Source of the DNA: Gloeopeniophorella convolvens
Lineage: Eukaryota; Basidiomycota; Agaricomycetes; Russulales
DNA: 64,000 nt
Direction: 5' to 3'
Assembly: GCA_022496205.1 (NCBI GenBank)
Contig: WTXD01000076.1
Location: 43,890-107,889 of the forward strand
The notes beneath the pieces are model-generated. The model did not search any database and had not been told where the DNA came from. It saw nothing but the letters and a program-made list of their open reading frames with translations. The position numbers were made by a program, and so were the translations under genes. Each line of letters starts with the position of its first letter. Position 1 is the stretch's first letter. This document shows positions 45,836 to 57,616 of the stretch, piece after piece.

Positions 45836-48800
45836 CTACAGAGTGCGCGTTTCCCCTGCGTAGCACATCGCCCACTCGGTCCCGTGAACAAAGTTACTTG
45901 TATCGAGCCGAGTCACTTTCTCCGCAACGACCCACACGGTAACCCCTGGGCGGTACAGGCCAGCCCTATGCGGCTCCGGGATCCACACAAGGAGCTCTCC
46001 ACGCGTCCCGACGATCCAGCCGTCGTGTGTTATAGTCTGGTCGGCAAAGTTGGGCGGGCTATCGGCGCTGCCTCCGTGAGCTACGCCATAGACCGAACTT
46101 GACGGTTCGCTGTCAGAGAGCCCTGGGGTCGGAACGTCAGATACATTTCGTAGACGCAGAAAAGCCTCCGCACCACCTTCAGTCTTTATAGACCACAACT
46201 GCATCGTTTTGTCGCTCGATCCCGAGGCAACGTATTTGCCATCGGGTGAGAACGCAACAGACGCAACACCACCTGTGTTCCCCGTGTACAGGTTGCCAGA
46301 TTGCCCTGTCTTGGAGTCCCAGACGCGAACCGTGCAGTCCATCGAGCCCGAGGCAACGGACCGACCATCTGGCGAGAAAACAACAGAGAGGACACGATCC
46401 TCGTGCCCTTTGAATGGCCCTGCGGCCGGCTCCCCTGTATAGGCGTCCCAGACGCGAATTGTGAGGTCGTCTGATCCCGAGGCGACGTGTCGGCCATCGG
46501 GGGAGAACGCGACAGACCGGACCCAGTCCGTATGCATGAATGGGCCGGCAACGGCATCTCCTGTCTTTGTGTCCCAGATGCGAACCGTACAGTCGCCTGA
46601 CCCCGAGACGACGCGCTGCCCATCGGGGGAGAACGCCACACAATTGACGAACTTGTGTGTGTGTCCCGTGGCTACCGTGACAGCGTCAGTCTGTCCTCTT
46701 GTGGCGTCCCAGATGCGAATGGTGCTGTCTTGCGAGCACGAGGCAATGTGTCGACCATCTGGTGACCATGCGACAGACGCGACCGAACTTGTGTGACCCG
46801 TGAATGGGTCCGCGACAGTCTCCCCTGTCCTTGCGTCCCAGACGCGGATCGTGTAGTCATGTGATCCAGAGGCAACCCGCTGTCCATCTGGAGAGAACGC
46901 GATAGAATTGATTACGTCCGTGTGACCCGTGAATGGGCCGGCAACTGGCTGTCCTGTCTTGCCGTCCCAGATGCGGACCGTGTCGCCCGATGCAGAGGCG
47001 ACGCGCTGACCATCGTACGAGAATACGACCGAGGTGATGGGTGCTGTATGTGCTGTGGATGGGTCTGCGGCCACCTGCCCTGCCATGATATCCCAGATGC
47101 GAATTGAACGGTCTGGCGACCCCGAGGCGACGTGGCGACCATCCGGCGAAAATGCAATGGAGAAGGCCCCCAATGTGTGTCCCGTGAATGCGCCTACAGC
47201 CACCTGGCTTGCTCTGGCATTCCAGACACGGACTGTGGTATCGATCGATCCCGACGCAACGTAGATGCCATCGGGTGAGAATGTGACGGACATAACTTCG
47301 TCTGTATGCCCCGTGAATGGATCGCCAGATTGTCCTGTCTTGGCGTCCCAGACGCGAACCGTGCGGTCGCTCGATCCAGAAGCAATGTAGCAACCATCTG
47401 GCGAGAATGCGACGGAGTAAACCCGATCAGTGTGCTGCACGAATGGGCCAGTGATGGTCTGTCCCGTCTCGGCATCCCAGGTGCGAACTGTAGAGTCCGC
47501 CGCCCCCGAGGCAATGTATAGGCCATTGAGGGAGAACACGACAGACAAGACCCAACCCGTATGCCCCGTGAATGGGCCGGCGACGGCGTGCCCTGTCTCT
47601 GCGTCCCAGATGCGAATCGTACGGTCGTTTGAACCCGAGGCAACCTGGTGTCCATCTGGCGAGAACGCAACAGAGTTGACAGGGCCGGTGTGCGCCTTGA
47701 ATGGGCCTGCAACTACCTGCCCCGCCTTGGTATCCCAGATGAGGATCGTGTGGTCTTCTGACCCCGAAGCAAGGCGTCGACCATCTGGAGAGAATGCGAC
47801 AGAGTTGACTGATTTCGTGTGCCCTATGAACGGGCCGGCGACGATCTGTCCCGTCTTTGCGTCCCAAACGCAAATCCCTTCGTCCCAGACTCCTGCGGCG
47901 ATATACTGGCCGTCCGGAGAATAAGCGACGCTCACAACCATATCTTCCGTTGGAATGACCATCTCTTGTGCCGGCCAGTGGGACATCCGCCCCTGGTTCA
48001 GCCGCAATGTCTTCGGAAACCATTTAAAGAAGCGCCTGGAGATCATAGACGTTTCTGGGGCGAATGGAAGGGCAGACAGGTAGATGTGCGGAGCGCTCTG
48101 TGCGATGGGGATTCCGAAGTACCCCACGAACTTCGAAACATCATTGGTCCACATCATGAGCGTGTCGAGCCCTACCGGCAGAGGGTGCTGTCATGAACGT
48201 GATCCGTGAGAATCATTGCACTTGGCAGGAGATGCATAGAAACACTCACACGATCACGTTGCTTAGCGTGCCAGACTTCCACGGTCGAAAACGCCTGAGG
48301 CGCAAGGTTTGTGGCGCCGAGCAGGCTAAGAGCTTCCAACCAGAACGGAAAATCGTTCTCAAAGAACGCCAACACCTTGCCAAGAAATACACCAGAAGAA
48401 ACATGCCGGAGGTGGTCGTCCCAGCAGCGACAAGCGTATGACAGAGCACTTGAGATATGCCTCGCTATGCGGGATAGAAGGTCTGGAATGGCCGCGTTGC
48501 GATTGTACGATGACGGGAGGCGGCAGATGTTGAAACGGAGCTTATGGTGCATGAGGCCGAGCGAGCAGTATGCCAACTGGCAGTGAGCGCCTTCAAGGTC
48601 GACGCAAAACTTGCCAGCCCGCTTGGGGTCTGTAAGGAAGTCGTGGAATGATGTATGTAGCGGGGAGATAGGTAGGGACGAGTCCGACGATGCGGCGTTG
48701 TTCAGTAGGGAGCCTAGCTGGCTAACAATGGCGCGAATGGGTTGTTCGTCAAGAATGCCTGACGAGCCTTCGCCATATTGGCGTAGTTCGGCCAGAGAAC

Positions 48801-51425
48801 GAACGGAAAGTGGCTCTATCGCAGCGACCAGCTGGCCCATGACGGACCGGAATAGGGTTAGAACGTTGTCGTCGTTGAAGTATGAGGATAAGACCGTTTT
48901 GTACAACGAATCCAGGGCGCCTGTAGTTACTTGAGCGTCCTGTGGCAACTCGAGAAGGTTATCGACGCTCTGGAGCGAGGTTTGCCCAAGGCCTTGAATG
49001 TAGTCGGAAGCAACGGCTGCCCACTGGAATGATTGGACCGATTTCTCAGCCAACTTGGCGCCGTATGACTCAAAGAGATCACTAGGGAGCTTATGCTGCA
49101 TGTAGGAACGAATGTCGCCGGCTGCTTGGGAGGAAAGCAGGGGATGTTCCATGTGCCATATTTCTGCTGGCGGCGGTGCCGCCTTGTTGAAAGCGTATGT
49201 GACATTCTCTTCTGACCTCGAGGTGATGAATACGCGGAAGTTTGGCGGGAGATCGGGGATGCGACTGGCGAGGAAGGTGTGCAGCCCGGAACTTCCGGAT
49301 GCGTCGCCAGATTCGTCCAACGCATCGATGACAATAAGGACGGGTCCAATCAGAGGCACACCTTCGAGCGATTGCAGTAGCATGGATTCGAAGATGGTGG
49401 CGTAGTCCCGAGCCCCATGACGAAGGGATGTGTCGTTGTCGATGATCCTACCCAATGATGCCCTGAACGAAGGATATCGGTCCGCAAGGTCGCGTACAAG
49501 CCCAGTGAAAAGGAGGTAATCATGACGATTGGATCGCTCCGTCCGCGAGAAGGCAAATGAGGAACCGAGACGTTGTGTCTGGTAGAAACGGTACGCGATC
49601 TCATTCGCGATTGACGACTTCCCTGTCCCCGATTCGCCAAAGAGTACGAGCGCGCGCGATGATTCAGGGTTATTGACCCAGTCGGTGACGTAGTCCAAGA
49701 AGGCTACCCGAGTCCCTGGGGAACACCTCTTGTCCGGGCGGAATCGTGTTCCTTCTGGGTATGGAATTTCTCCGATTTTCACGATCATACCTGCAAGGGA
49801 TCGGAGTTTCAGTATCAAGACGTACGCTGCACCTACTGCCATCACTGACCCACGTCAGCAACCCCACTCGCGACTCGCTCGAGCTGGCTGGACAGCGCGT
49901 CTATCCGAGCAGGAATCTTGAGTACGGTCATCTCAGTGGTGATAGCGCCATGACGCAGAAAGTCGTCTCGAAGTTTCGTGAGGGTATCGCTATAGCTTTT
50001 GACTTGTTCGCTAGCTCCGCGGCCCACGGTTTGCATAAATCGCTTCCCTTCAGGTCACAGGACCGCATCAATAACGGGGATACCAACGTAGGGCGTAAAC
50101 CATAACTCACAGAAGTCCGCGTTCTTTGCGTAGTTCTGGATCAAATCCCCACATTCACACACATGGTAAAGCATTCTCTTCATAATTGTGGCTTGCACGC
50201 TTCTCGGCTGGAGCCTTTCTAAACCTGTTGCTAACTCTGCGAGGTCGAACGCATCGCGGATAGCAACAAGCAAGGCCATGAAGCTCTCATCACGCTCAAC
50301 TTGAGCGATAAAAGTCTAGTGCAGCGCAACAAGATCGAATCAACAACCATGCACTCGAGATCAGTGAACGCACCTTTGGGATGCACGAGAGCACACTCCA
50401 TGCCATCTTAGCCCAGGGATGAATCTAGCGCGCAATTCGTGACTCAGCAAGCATCGGGGAGATAGAACGAGAAGGCTACCTCTGCAATCTTATCCACCAC
50501 GTCCACGACCCATTTGACGTTGTCAAGAGCGATACTCCACGTATCGTAAACTTCAATAGCTCCCCCAAGGTTGCCCGGCGCCTCGTCTGCAGCCTTTGCT
50601 AATCTCAGTGGGAGACCTGGCGCAGACTTCAGGTTGGCTATCGCTTCCTCAGCCTCAGTCAAGCGTTCTGCCGCAACCTGCGTTTGATCCGCTGGACTAA
50701 CAGGCAAGGCACCGGACTGAGCCGCGGCTTCACCCGGCACCACGGAAACCTCTGGAGAGCTGATGACAGAAGTCGTCGCGCGCTGAGGTGCCTCAGGCAA
50801 GGCCAGGGATAGCACGAGCGTTGTCCTCTGTATCGGGTCAACTGGCAGATCGAACTCTGTGCGAGACAATGAGCAAGTTGAAGGAACGAAATGCCTAGAA
50901 AGGTGCACCTTGCAGTGAAAATGGGCGTAGTGATTCAAACGGCAGCGCGACCGGTGCCAATAGAATATCTTTTCCCGTTGTTCGGCGCGCGAAAACGCGC
51001 ACGATGAGACGCGAAGAGGGGATGACGGTGCTATGGACGCGCGTTATGATCAAGGCGAAGGCAAAGAGGTGGCATGGCGCACAAGCCACGTAGAGTCTCG
51101 CCCCACTCCACAGACTGGCCTCTGCTTTGCACAACTGACGTTCTCTCGGTGTTCACCCCATCTGTTGCTGTCACGTAATACTTTCGTTCCTCCCTGAACA
51201 CCGTTTCGATGCGGGGCAGGCCAGTCGCTCGAACGACTGCGCGGGCGAGCGATTGGGTGTCAGGGTTCCATCGGGCTGGAGCACCAGCGTCACTCACCAA
51301 TCAACGCGGGGTGGACAGCTTCCGTATTCTGCTGAGGATCCGAGCTACCTGGGGCGCTCCTTGAAGGTGTCTCGAGGGTCAGATAGGTGCAATACGTATG
51401 TGGAACGTACTCACGAAGTCGCCAT
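45836..51425 (-). CDS. NLR-type receptor: C2-like, NACHT and 14 WD40 repeats
   Basis: A STAND NTPase of the fungal HET-D/E (NWD) type, probably a sensor in self/non-self recognition or programmed cell death. The likely start MATSDAGAPARWNPDTQ (51425, with an intron after MATS) leads into a C2-like segment: ATGLPRIETVF, YYVTATDGVNTERTSV, then LIVRVFARRTTGKDILLAPV and LPFESL. A helical region follows (EVYDTWSIALDNVKWVVDVV, FMALLVAIRDAFDLAELATG over a splice). NACHT shows LVLFGESGTGKSSIANEIA (Walker A), VLIVIDALDESGD (Walker B) and FRVFITSRSEENV. The 3' exon 45836-48157 carries 14 WD40 units of about 43 residues with HT..V.SVAFSPDG and VRIWDAKTG cores, enough for two seven-blade propellers. A C-terminal extension is unrelated to WD40. 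The length is about 1,700 residues. No lesion was seen. Confidence 0.85.
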
Positions 51426-53153
51426 TTCTCCGGCACTCCGTTGGGCAATGTACGCTCGGGACTCAGAGAGAAAACCAGAACGACGAACAGGGCAGAGATC
51501 GATCAAGAAGAAGCGGGAGGATGATCCCTTGGGAGCTGGGCGCTGGGCGCTTCCCGGATGCATCTCCGCACCGTGGCAAACATGAGTAGCCCAATATCAG
51601 ACGTGGACCGCCCATGTACCGTTGGGAGAGGTAAGAGCATTATCAGATGATAGGTCGCCTCAGCGGAGCGCCCTCGGCGAACTTAAAGTTCCTTAGAAGT
51701 CGCACCCAGAGTCCCAGACTCGATGGTCTGGTGGCCGGGGATGTGGTGGCATGGTCAGTGGGGATCAGACATGGCCCTTCCTTGGATTCAACGTCATCAG
51801 AGCGCGCCTGTGGGATTTCGTGGTGTGCTTCGATAATCCGGGGGGGATGAACATGCAGATGATCGAAGAGTTGAACTTGAAGCTGGTCCTGAGTAAATAA
51901 CACGCGCACAAGGCTGCGGCGAACGACGCCAGGCACCAATGTGCCATATTTGGCAATTCCACTTTGGGATGCTGAGCCAGAGGACAGGTGCAACTTTGGT
52001 CCGAACGGTCACGGCGCCGCCCGCTGGTTGCTCTTGTCCTTAGTTCAACGTCGAAGCTATTTTGATCTCCTCACAGCCCAAGGTCAAGCTAAGACTTATC
52101 TGTACTCTGGATCTCCCTGCTATGACTCGAACAGAAGGAAGGCATGCGTTGTTCACCAGATCTCTCCAGGATTTCGGGGCCGGCTCACCGGCGGGTGTCG
52201 TTGGTCTCCCAATTTGTGTCAACGGGCCCCGCATTGTGAGCAGCGAATAAATGTCAGGATGCTTTCCTGGAAAAACGCGGTCGTGCGTACGTCATGACGT
52301 GCGTCGTGCGTGTTGCATATTCTGTCTGCACTCACGTGGATCAAGTGCCACCGTGCCTGCTTCGTCGAACTCGGCTGGGTTCCTTGCCTTTGATAGGCAT
52401 CGTCTACCTGTCAATGTGCATCACATATTGTGGCTTCCGGATGCCGGTATGCCTGGGCCTTGCAGCGCCTTTGCGCATGGACCTCCGGCTAGCAGATCCG
52501 CGTCCGAGATAGATTTGCGTGTCCCGCAGCCGCACCGCAGGCTAGGCTGTGCAGAGCGTGGAGCACACGCGAGCTCGCACTGCTGCCTCTCCGAGGCATA
52601 TTCACGGCAAGTATGTGATTAGAAAAACGACAGGCCCTGGTCACGTCCATGATCGTGGATTTGCTTGGGCCCTTTGTTCCGCAGAAGCAGGGTGCTTGGA
52701 CCCAGCGAGGCTCCTAATGCGGATTATCCGCAACCCATTGTCCTCTTCATAGGATGGTTGTGAAAGGGCAAGGTAGCCTCCACCGAAAACGCGTACGGGG
52801 TAGGCTCCAAGGATATTTCGTCGTTTCTAACCCCGCTGCAGGTGACTCCGGCAGGCCCCGCGGCACGCTATGGACGCCTTGGACAAGGGAAGACTTGAAG
52901 CTTAGCTTGAAGTCCCAACCCCGCCACCCGGGAGAAGCTTCGAATCCTATCGGCTCGATTGACCCTAGCTGTGTCCTGGGCCCTGTGCACGCGCTCATGC
53001 CACTGTGGACGTCTGTGATCGGCGACGCTTGTTTGGTTGCTTGGGCCTGCCAGATAAAAGCGCTCATCCATCCGCTCTCTCTCTTCCCACATCCTCTATT
53101 GACTACACCTGCTCCTCATCCCGAGTCGCCAACTTCACTAGTCGTTATCCATA
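51426..53153. other. Upstream region of the NLR and zinc-finger genes, no gene supported
   Basis: About 1.7 kb between divergent genes. Frames at 51643-51993 (minus) and 51941-52622 (plus) lack motifs and clear introns. An AGATAAAAG word at 53048-53057 stands about 100 bases upstream of the zinc-finger start at 53154 and may be its TATA-like element. Confidence 0.45.
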
Positions 53154-55283
53154 ATGTCCTACAACCCTAACTCATTCTCCCAGGCTGCTAGCCACAGCTT
53201 CTTGGACGCCGGATCTCAGTTTGCCTCGACCCAAGGAGGCGTGCCACCCCCGGTAGAGGACCAACCTCGCCGCAGCCTGACTCAGTTACAACCCACCTCC
53301 GCCAGCTTCAACCACGGCCTGGGCTACACCTTTGCTCCTCAGGTCACCGGTGCTCAACCTGACCTCGGTGCCACCCAGTTCGCGGGCCCCCACACTTACC
53401 CTGCCACCGCAATGGGCGGATACAACAACCTCGACACTGCTATGAGCACTTACGTCGACCATCTGGCGTCTGGCAGCAACATGGGTGGCACGCGCGCAAA
53501 CAGCAATGCCGTGGTCTCCCTCGGGGCTGACCGCGCTGCTAATGCACCCTTCTTTGCTGGTCTCGATCCCCACGCCGTCCTTGCAGGATTGTCCAGCGAC
53601 AGCGGTGCTGTGGCGAGCTATGGGGACGGAGTCACCGGTGCCACTCAGGCGTTGAATCTGAATCTCGGCCCCGCCACCTGCGCGAGCTCCTCCGGCGATC
53701 AGGGTGCAACAAACACAGTTCATGGTTACAAGGGAAGGCCATACATGCTGGAGAATGCCCTGTATGATGGCTTCCCCAACAAGGCGCCCCAGGTCGACGT
53801 CTTCAACCCCACCTACCCCGACTGGCCTTCCTTTGCAGGACTCCAATCCCCCGCGATCCCCTCCTCTGCACCCACCGTCAATCTCGGCATGTTTGGAACC
53901 CGTTCCGCCCCTTTAGCACACGACGCCAGCTGGCACCAAGTCAACGCGCTGCACCCGACATATCGTAAGTGCCCTCTTACTGTCCGCAGTTGCTCGTATA
54001 CTCATTCGCACTGCAGCACCTTACAACCAGTACTCCTTGGGGAGCGACGCCTCCGGTGCCGACGCCCTCCCTATCCCCGACGATCAGGCGAACCTCCAAT
54101 GGCCTGTGAGTTGCTTACCGCCTCCTTGATGACCTTCGCTGACATTGACCTCCTCTTCTAGGACATGCAAGCAGGTGTCGGATTCGAGACGCCACACGGG
54201 TTTGATAGGTTCGATATGGGGTGAGTGCACTACCCCATTCACGAGATATCCGCACCTGATACCCTCGTTCGCAGGCAGTGTACACCGCCCGCCTACCTTC
54301 CCGTTCCTGGCCCAAGCGCACCGATGAACCGCGCGGCCGGCATCGCTCCCATACCACTCCAGCCGGCGCCGGCACACTTGACAACCACGCGCGGGAAGCG
54401 CTATACTTCACACGACGAGGATCTTCGTGACCTCCCTGCGTTCCTTGCATTGCGGGCCGCCCGAGCCACCACATCGAGGCGGCCGCAACTGCATAGGGAC
54501 AAGCTCACGACGTCTGGAGTCACCAGGAAGACAGCGGCGACAGGGTCGAGATATAGTCCCTATCAATCCGCCACTGGCAAGACCCCAGCCACAACTAACC
54601 ATAAATCCAAGCCGGCCGGCCGCGAAGCGGAGACGCTCGCGGCCTGGGCCGCACAAGAACTTTACGGCCAGCTTCAGCCAGAGCCTCTGGCTCAGCAGGA
54701 ACTGGCAGTAAACCCAGCACCGGTACAAGCCACCCACTGGTACCACGAGGAGAGAGGAGAGGAGAACCAGCTGCACGCAGGCGGGGAGGTGCAGGACAAG
54801 ACCGCGCGCCAGGGCGCGAAGACTGAGGAAGGCCCTTTCGTAATCGATCCCAACCTGACGGAGCGGGAGCGCATCCTACTCAGCGTGTCCGAAGAGGAGG
54901 CGTCTGCCGGCGCCGTCGCCAAGATCCAGTGTCGGATGTGTAAAAAGTCAGTCGTGACTTGGCCGAACTGGAAGCGCCACGCCAACGGGTGCGACCGCCA
55001 CCCCAACCAGGTGCACAGCTGCGCCCGCTGCGGGTTGTGGTTCGGCCGCGAGTGTGCCCTCAGGCTCCACAACAAGGAGGGGAACTTTCGTTGCGGCGAA
55101 AATCTGACGCCAGGCGATCTCGGCCACAACAAGAACTACGTCAAGGCGATGCTCGACGGATTCAACAGGGATCTGCTCGATCAGCCGAGGGGGTCTGGAC
55201 GGCTCCAGATGAGGAGCTTCAGCAAAAGGGTCGAGGGTCGACTGCGGGGAGGGGTGAAAAAGAACACCCGCCGCGAGTTGTAG
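53154..55283 (+). CDS. C2H2-type zinc-finger regulatory protein 2
   Basis: Exons 53154-53964, 54017-54105, 54162-54220 and 54275-55283 sum exactly to 655 residues. The N-terminal 300 residues are Ala/Gly/Ser/Pro-rich (MSYNPNSFSQAASHSF, TQFAGPHTYPATAMGGYNN) and probably an activation region. The C-terminal part carries IQCRMCKKSVVTWPNWKRHA with NGC, and VHSCARCGLWFGRECALRLH with a further NFRC, two zinc-binding units whose last ligand is Cys (C2HC-like). A basic tail (GRLRGGVKKNTRREL) follows. It is probably a nuclear DNA-binding regulator. The MSYN start, exon style and C-terminal fingers recall the gene at 21037-22506, which suggests one lineage-specific family. Confidence 0.75.
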
Positions 55284-57616
55284 GGATAGCGCGATGTGCG
55301 ACGCACCTGGGTCGTCGGCCTCTCGCTAGGTAAAGGCGCTGTCGATATTGCTCTTCTGTTGTGTTCTTTTTGCTTCGCCGGCTCTACCGTTTGCGTGTCT
55401 TGCGGTATTGAGCCAAGGACGGTGGATCGTTTTGCTTGGTACTCATACATACTTCCGCCTTGGTTCATTTTTTCAATCTGAGTCCTCCTCGCTGTATATA
55501 TACCAGAATAGCCTTTGATCAGCTGAAAATGGATATTATGGCTACGCACCGGATCCCCCACCTCCTGCGAGCGAATCGCCTTGTGATCGTGGATACGGGA
55601 GCGTACTGGCCAGTAACAAGACTTCCATGTTCTTGCTCGTAGAGGTGTGGGTGGACACGGTGAATGACACTCGAATGCGGGGTGCATGCGCGCGGGTGAA
55701 GACAGGTAGATGCAAGCATAGACTGAGAGCGATTTCAAAACTTTCGGGGGGCGCAGGGCACACGGTTTGCCAGGTTGACACGCCTTGTATATTTAAATAG
55801 CTTCTGAAAACTCATCGCATCGTAAGCAACCCGTCTATCGCCGAGGATCTCCCTCACCAGGCAGAAAGTACAAGGACGCCCTCCACAAGTCAAGGGTATC
55901 TCAACTTATCTCAACGGCCATGCGACGACACTTCACCACGAAAGCCCCGCCGCTGACCTCATACAGCACCTTCAATCCTACGGTTGCATGATTGCGGTGT
56001 ATGCGTCGCAAGATAACCGATTGAGATTGGGATATAGAGCTTTGAGGTGTGGTGAAAGGGTTAAAATTTGAGTTTACGCGCCGCGCGTTTGACTCCGTAT
56101 AGGACTCGCCCCACGTGCAGTGGCACGCGTCACCACGGTTTTGTCTGGTTTTGGGCTGGTGCCTGTTTCGTGCGCTTACATACCGTCTTGCCACAAGCCT
56201 CCCAGGGCGGCCCTTGGACTTCGCCTGTATTGTATTTTTCTTTACCAATGGAAATGACCCTGGGCCGGTTGTTCGAACCAACTTGAAGCTGAAGCGCTTC
56301 AGCTTCAATGCCGACGGGCGCTTGGCAATTCTCTGGACCATGGGCCCGGACAGCGCTATCATCGTGCATCTCAGCTTGTTATCTGTTCCATCGTGCTAGT
56401 TTTACGCGATGCGATCCTGAGAGGCGGACGGTGGAGGCGGCGCAGCTGCCGGGCGAGATGGAAGAGGACGATTCTTCCAATGCGACTCCTACGGTTCTGG
56501 TACATGCTCTCCCCCGCGTGATCTCTCTTTCTCGTGTCCAAGTCAGCGTACTAGCACCAGCACCAAATCCCCGAAAGTGGACTCCGAAACTACGTGGGGT
56601 GAATGTCCATGGGGTGGAGCCTTTGATCGCTGGAACCACTGGTACATAATTCGCTCCGACTCTTCTTGCGGGACCTCCGGAGCCTCGGTCGCGTCACGGT
56701 CCGATTTACAGAACGCTCACTATGAGGATGTAGTCTGATGTTGCCTACATTCTTTCGCACTATCAGTTACGCCCTTCATGCGCCCTGTACGCCCGAGGCG
56801 CAGCACGAAGCGCAGGCCCTTCAGCACGACTCCGAGTCGAGCCGCTCGCCTAGCGCCGGTCACAAGCGCGTTCGTTAAGCGCACATGGTCACGTGAGCGC
56901 CTCACCGCCCGTCGATGTCGGGCTTGTCGTAGACGCTGGCCGTCTTGAGTGTGACCGTGCCAGAGCCCCCGGTTTTGATAGCCATCGCGCCGTGCATACG
57001 AGGGATGATGCGATGAGCAGCGGACGGGGCAAAGCAAAGGCGGGTAACTCGCCACAGAATGCCGTGCGTGCCGCGCGATGGCGGCGCACTGAGGTCGTCT
57101 ATGATGCATGGGAATCGCACCTCGATATTAGGTGCGTTTGGGCCAGCCACGAGGTCATGGAGCGCAGGCCCCGAACTAGCAAATTTCGTGTCGAAGCGCA
57201 CGCTGGAGGCTCAGCGTCAGTGGTACGAGCTCTGCTGACGCAGACGGCCTGGCACCCACATCAGGAAAAATCGTTGGAGTCGTAGCTACCCCTTTGGCAT
57301 CTGTAGCACTCTGTAGCACTCTGTAGCACCTGTAGCCGAGAGTTATGTACACTATGCAATTGCTACGTCTACAGAGGTCTATGAACACCGCGCTTGGTCA
57401 TCGCCGACTTGAGAGTGCCTATGTAGATACACGCAGACTGACGAGGGCCCGTTCTGTGGCTCACAACTTGTTGCCAGCTGTATAGGGTCTTTGGTATACC
57501 GGATCATCTCGGTCCGGTTCTTTCCTGGGCCCAGCAGATGCACTACGCACTGTACAGATACCAGGGAATTGAATGTCTGTAACCAGAGGGAACTTGAGCG
57601 CGCAGATATGTACAAA
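55284..57616. other. Long intergenic region with unrecognised frames
   Basis: About 2.3 kb. Frames at 55901-56362 (minus, very basic, SFKLVRTTGPGSFPLVKK) and 56720-57285 on both strands show no motif or clear splicing and are not called. The region may hold 3' and 5' untranslated parts of the flanking genes. Confidence 0.4.
57301..57336. repeat. Short tandem repeat, 10-base unit
   Basis: CTGTAGCACT occurs twice, then CTGTAGCACC and TGTAGCC, giving about three and a half units. Confidence 0.8.

Noticed and set aside
47430..47924. Repetitive plus-strand frame opposite the WD40 repeats
   Set aside because: Regular spacing comes from the WD40 units read antisense.
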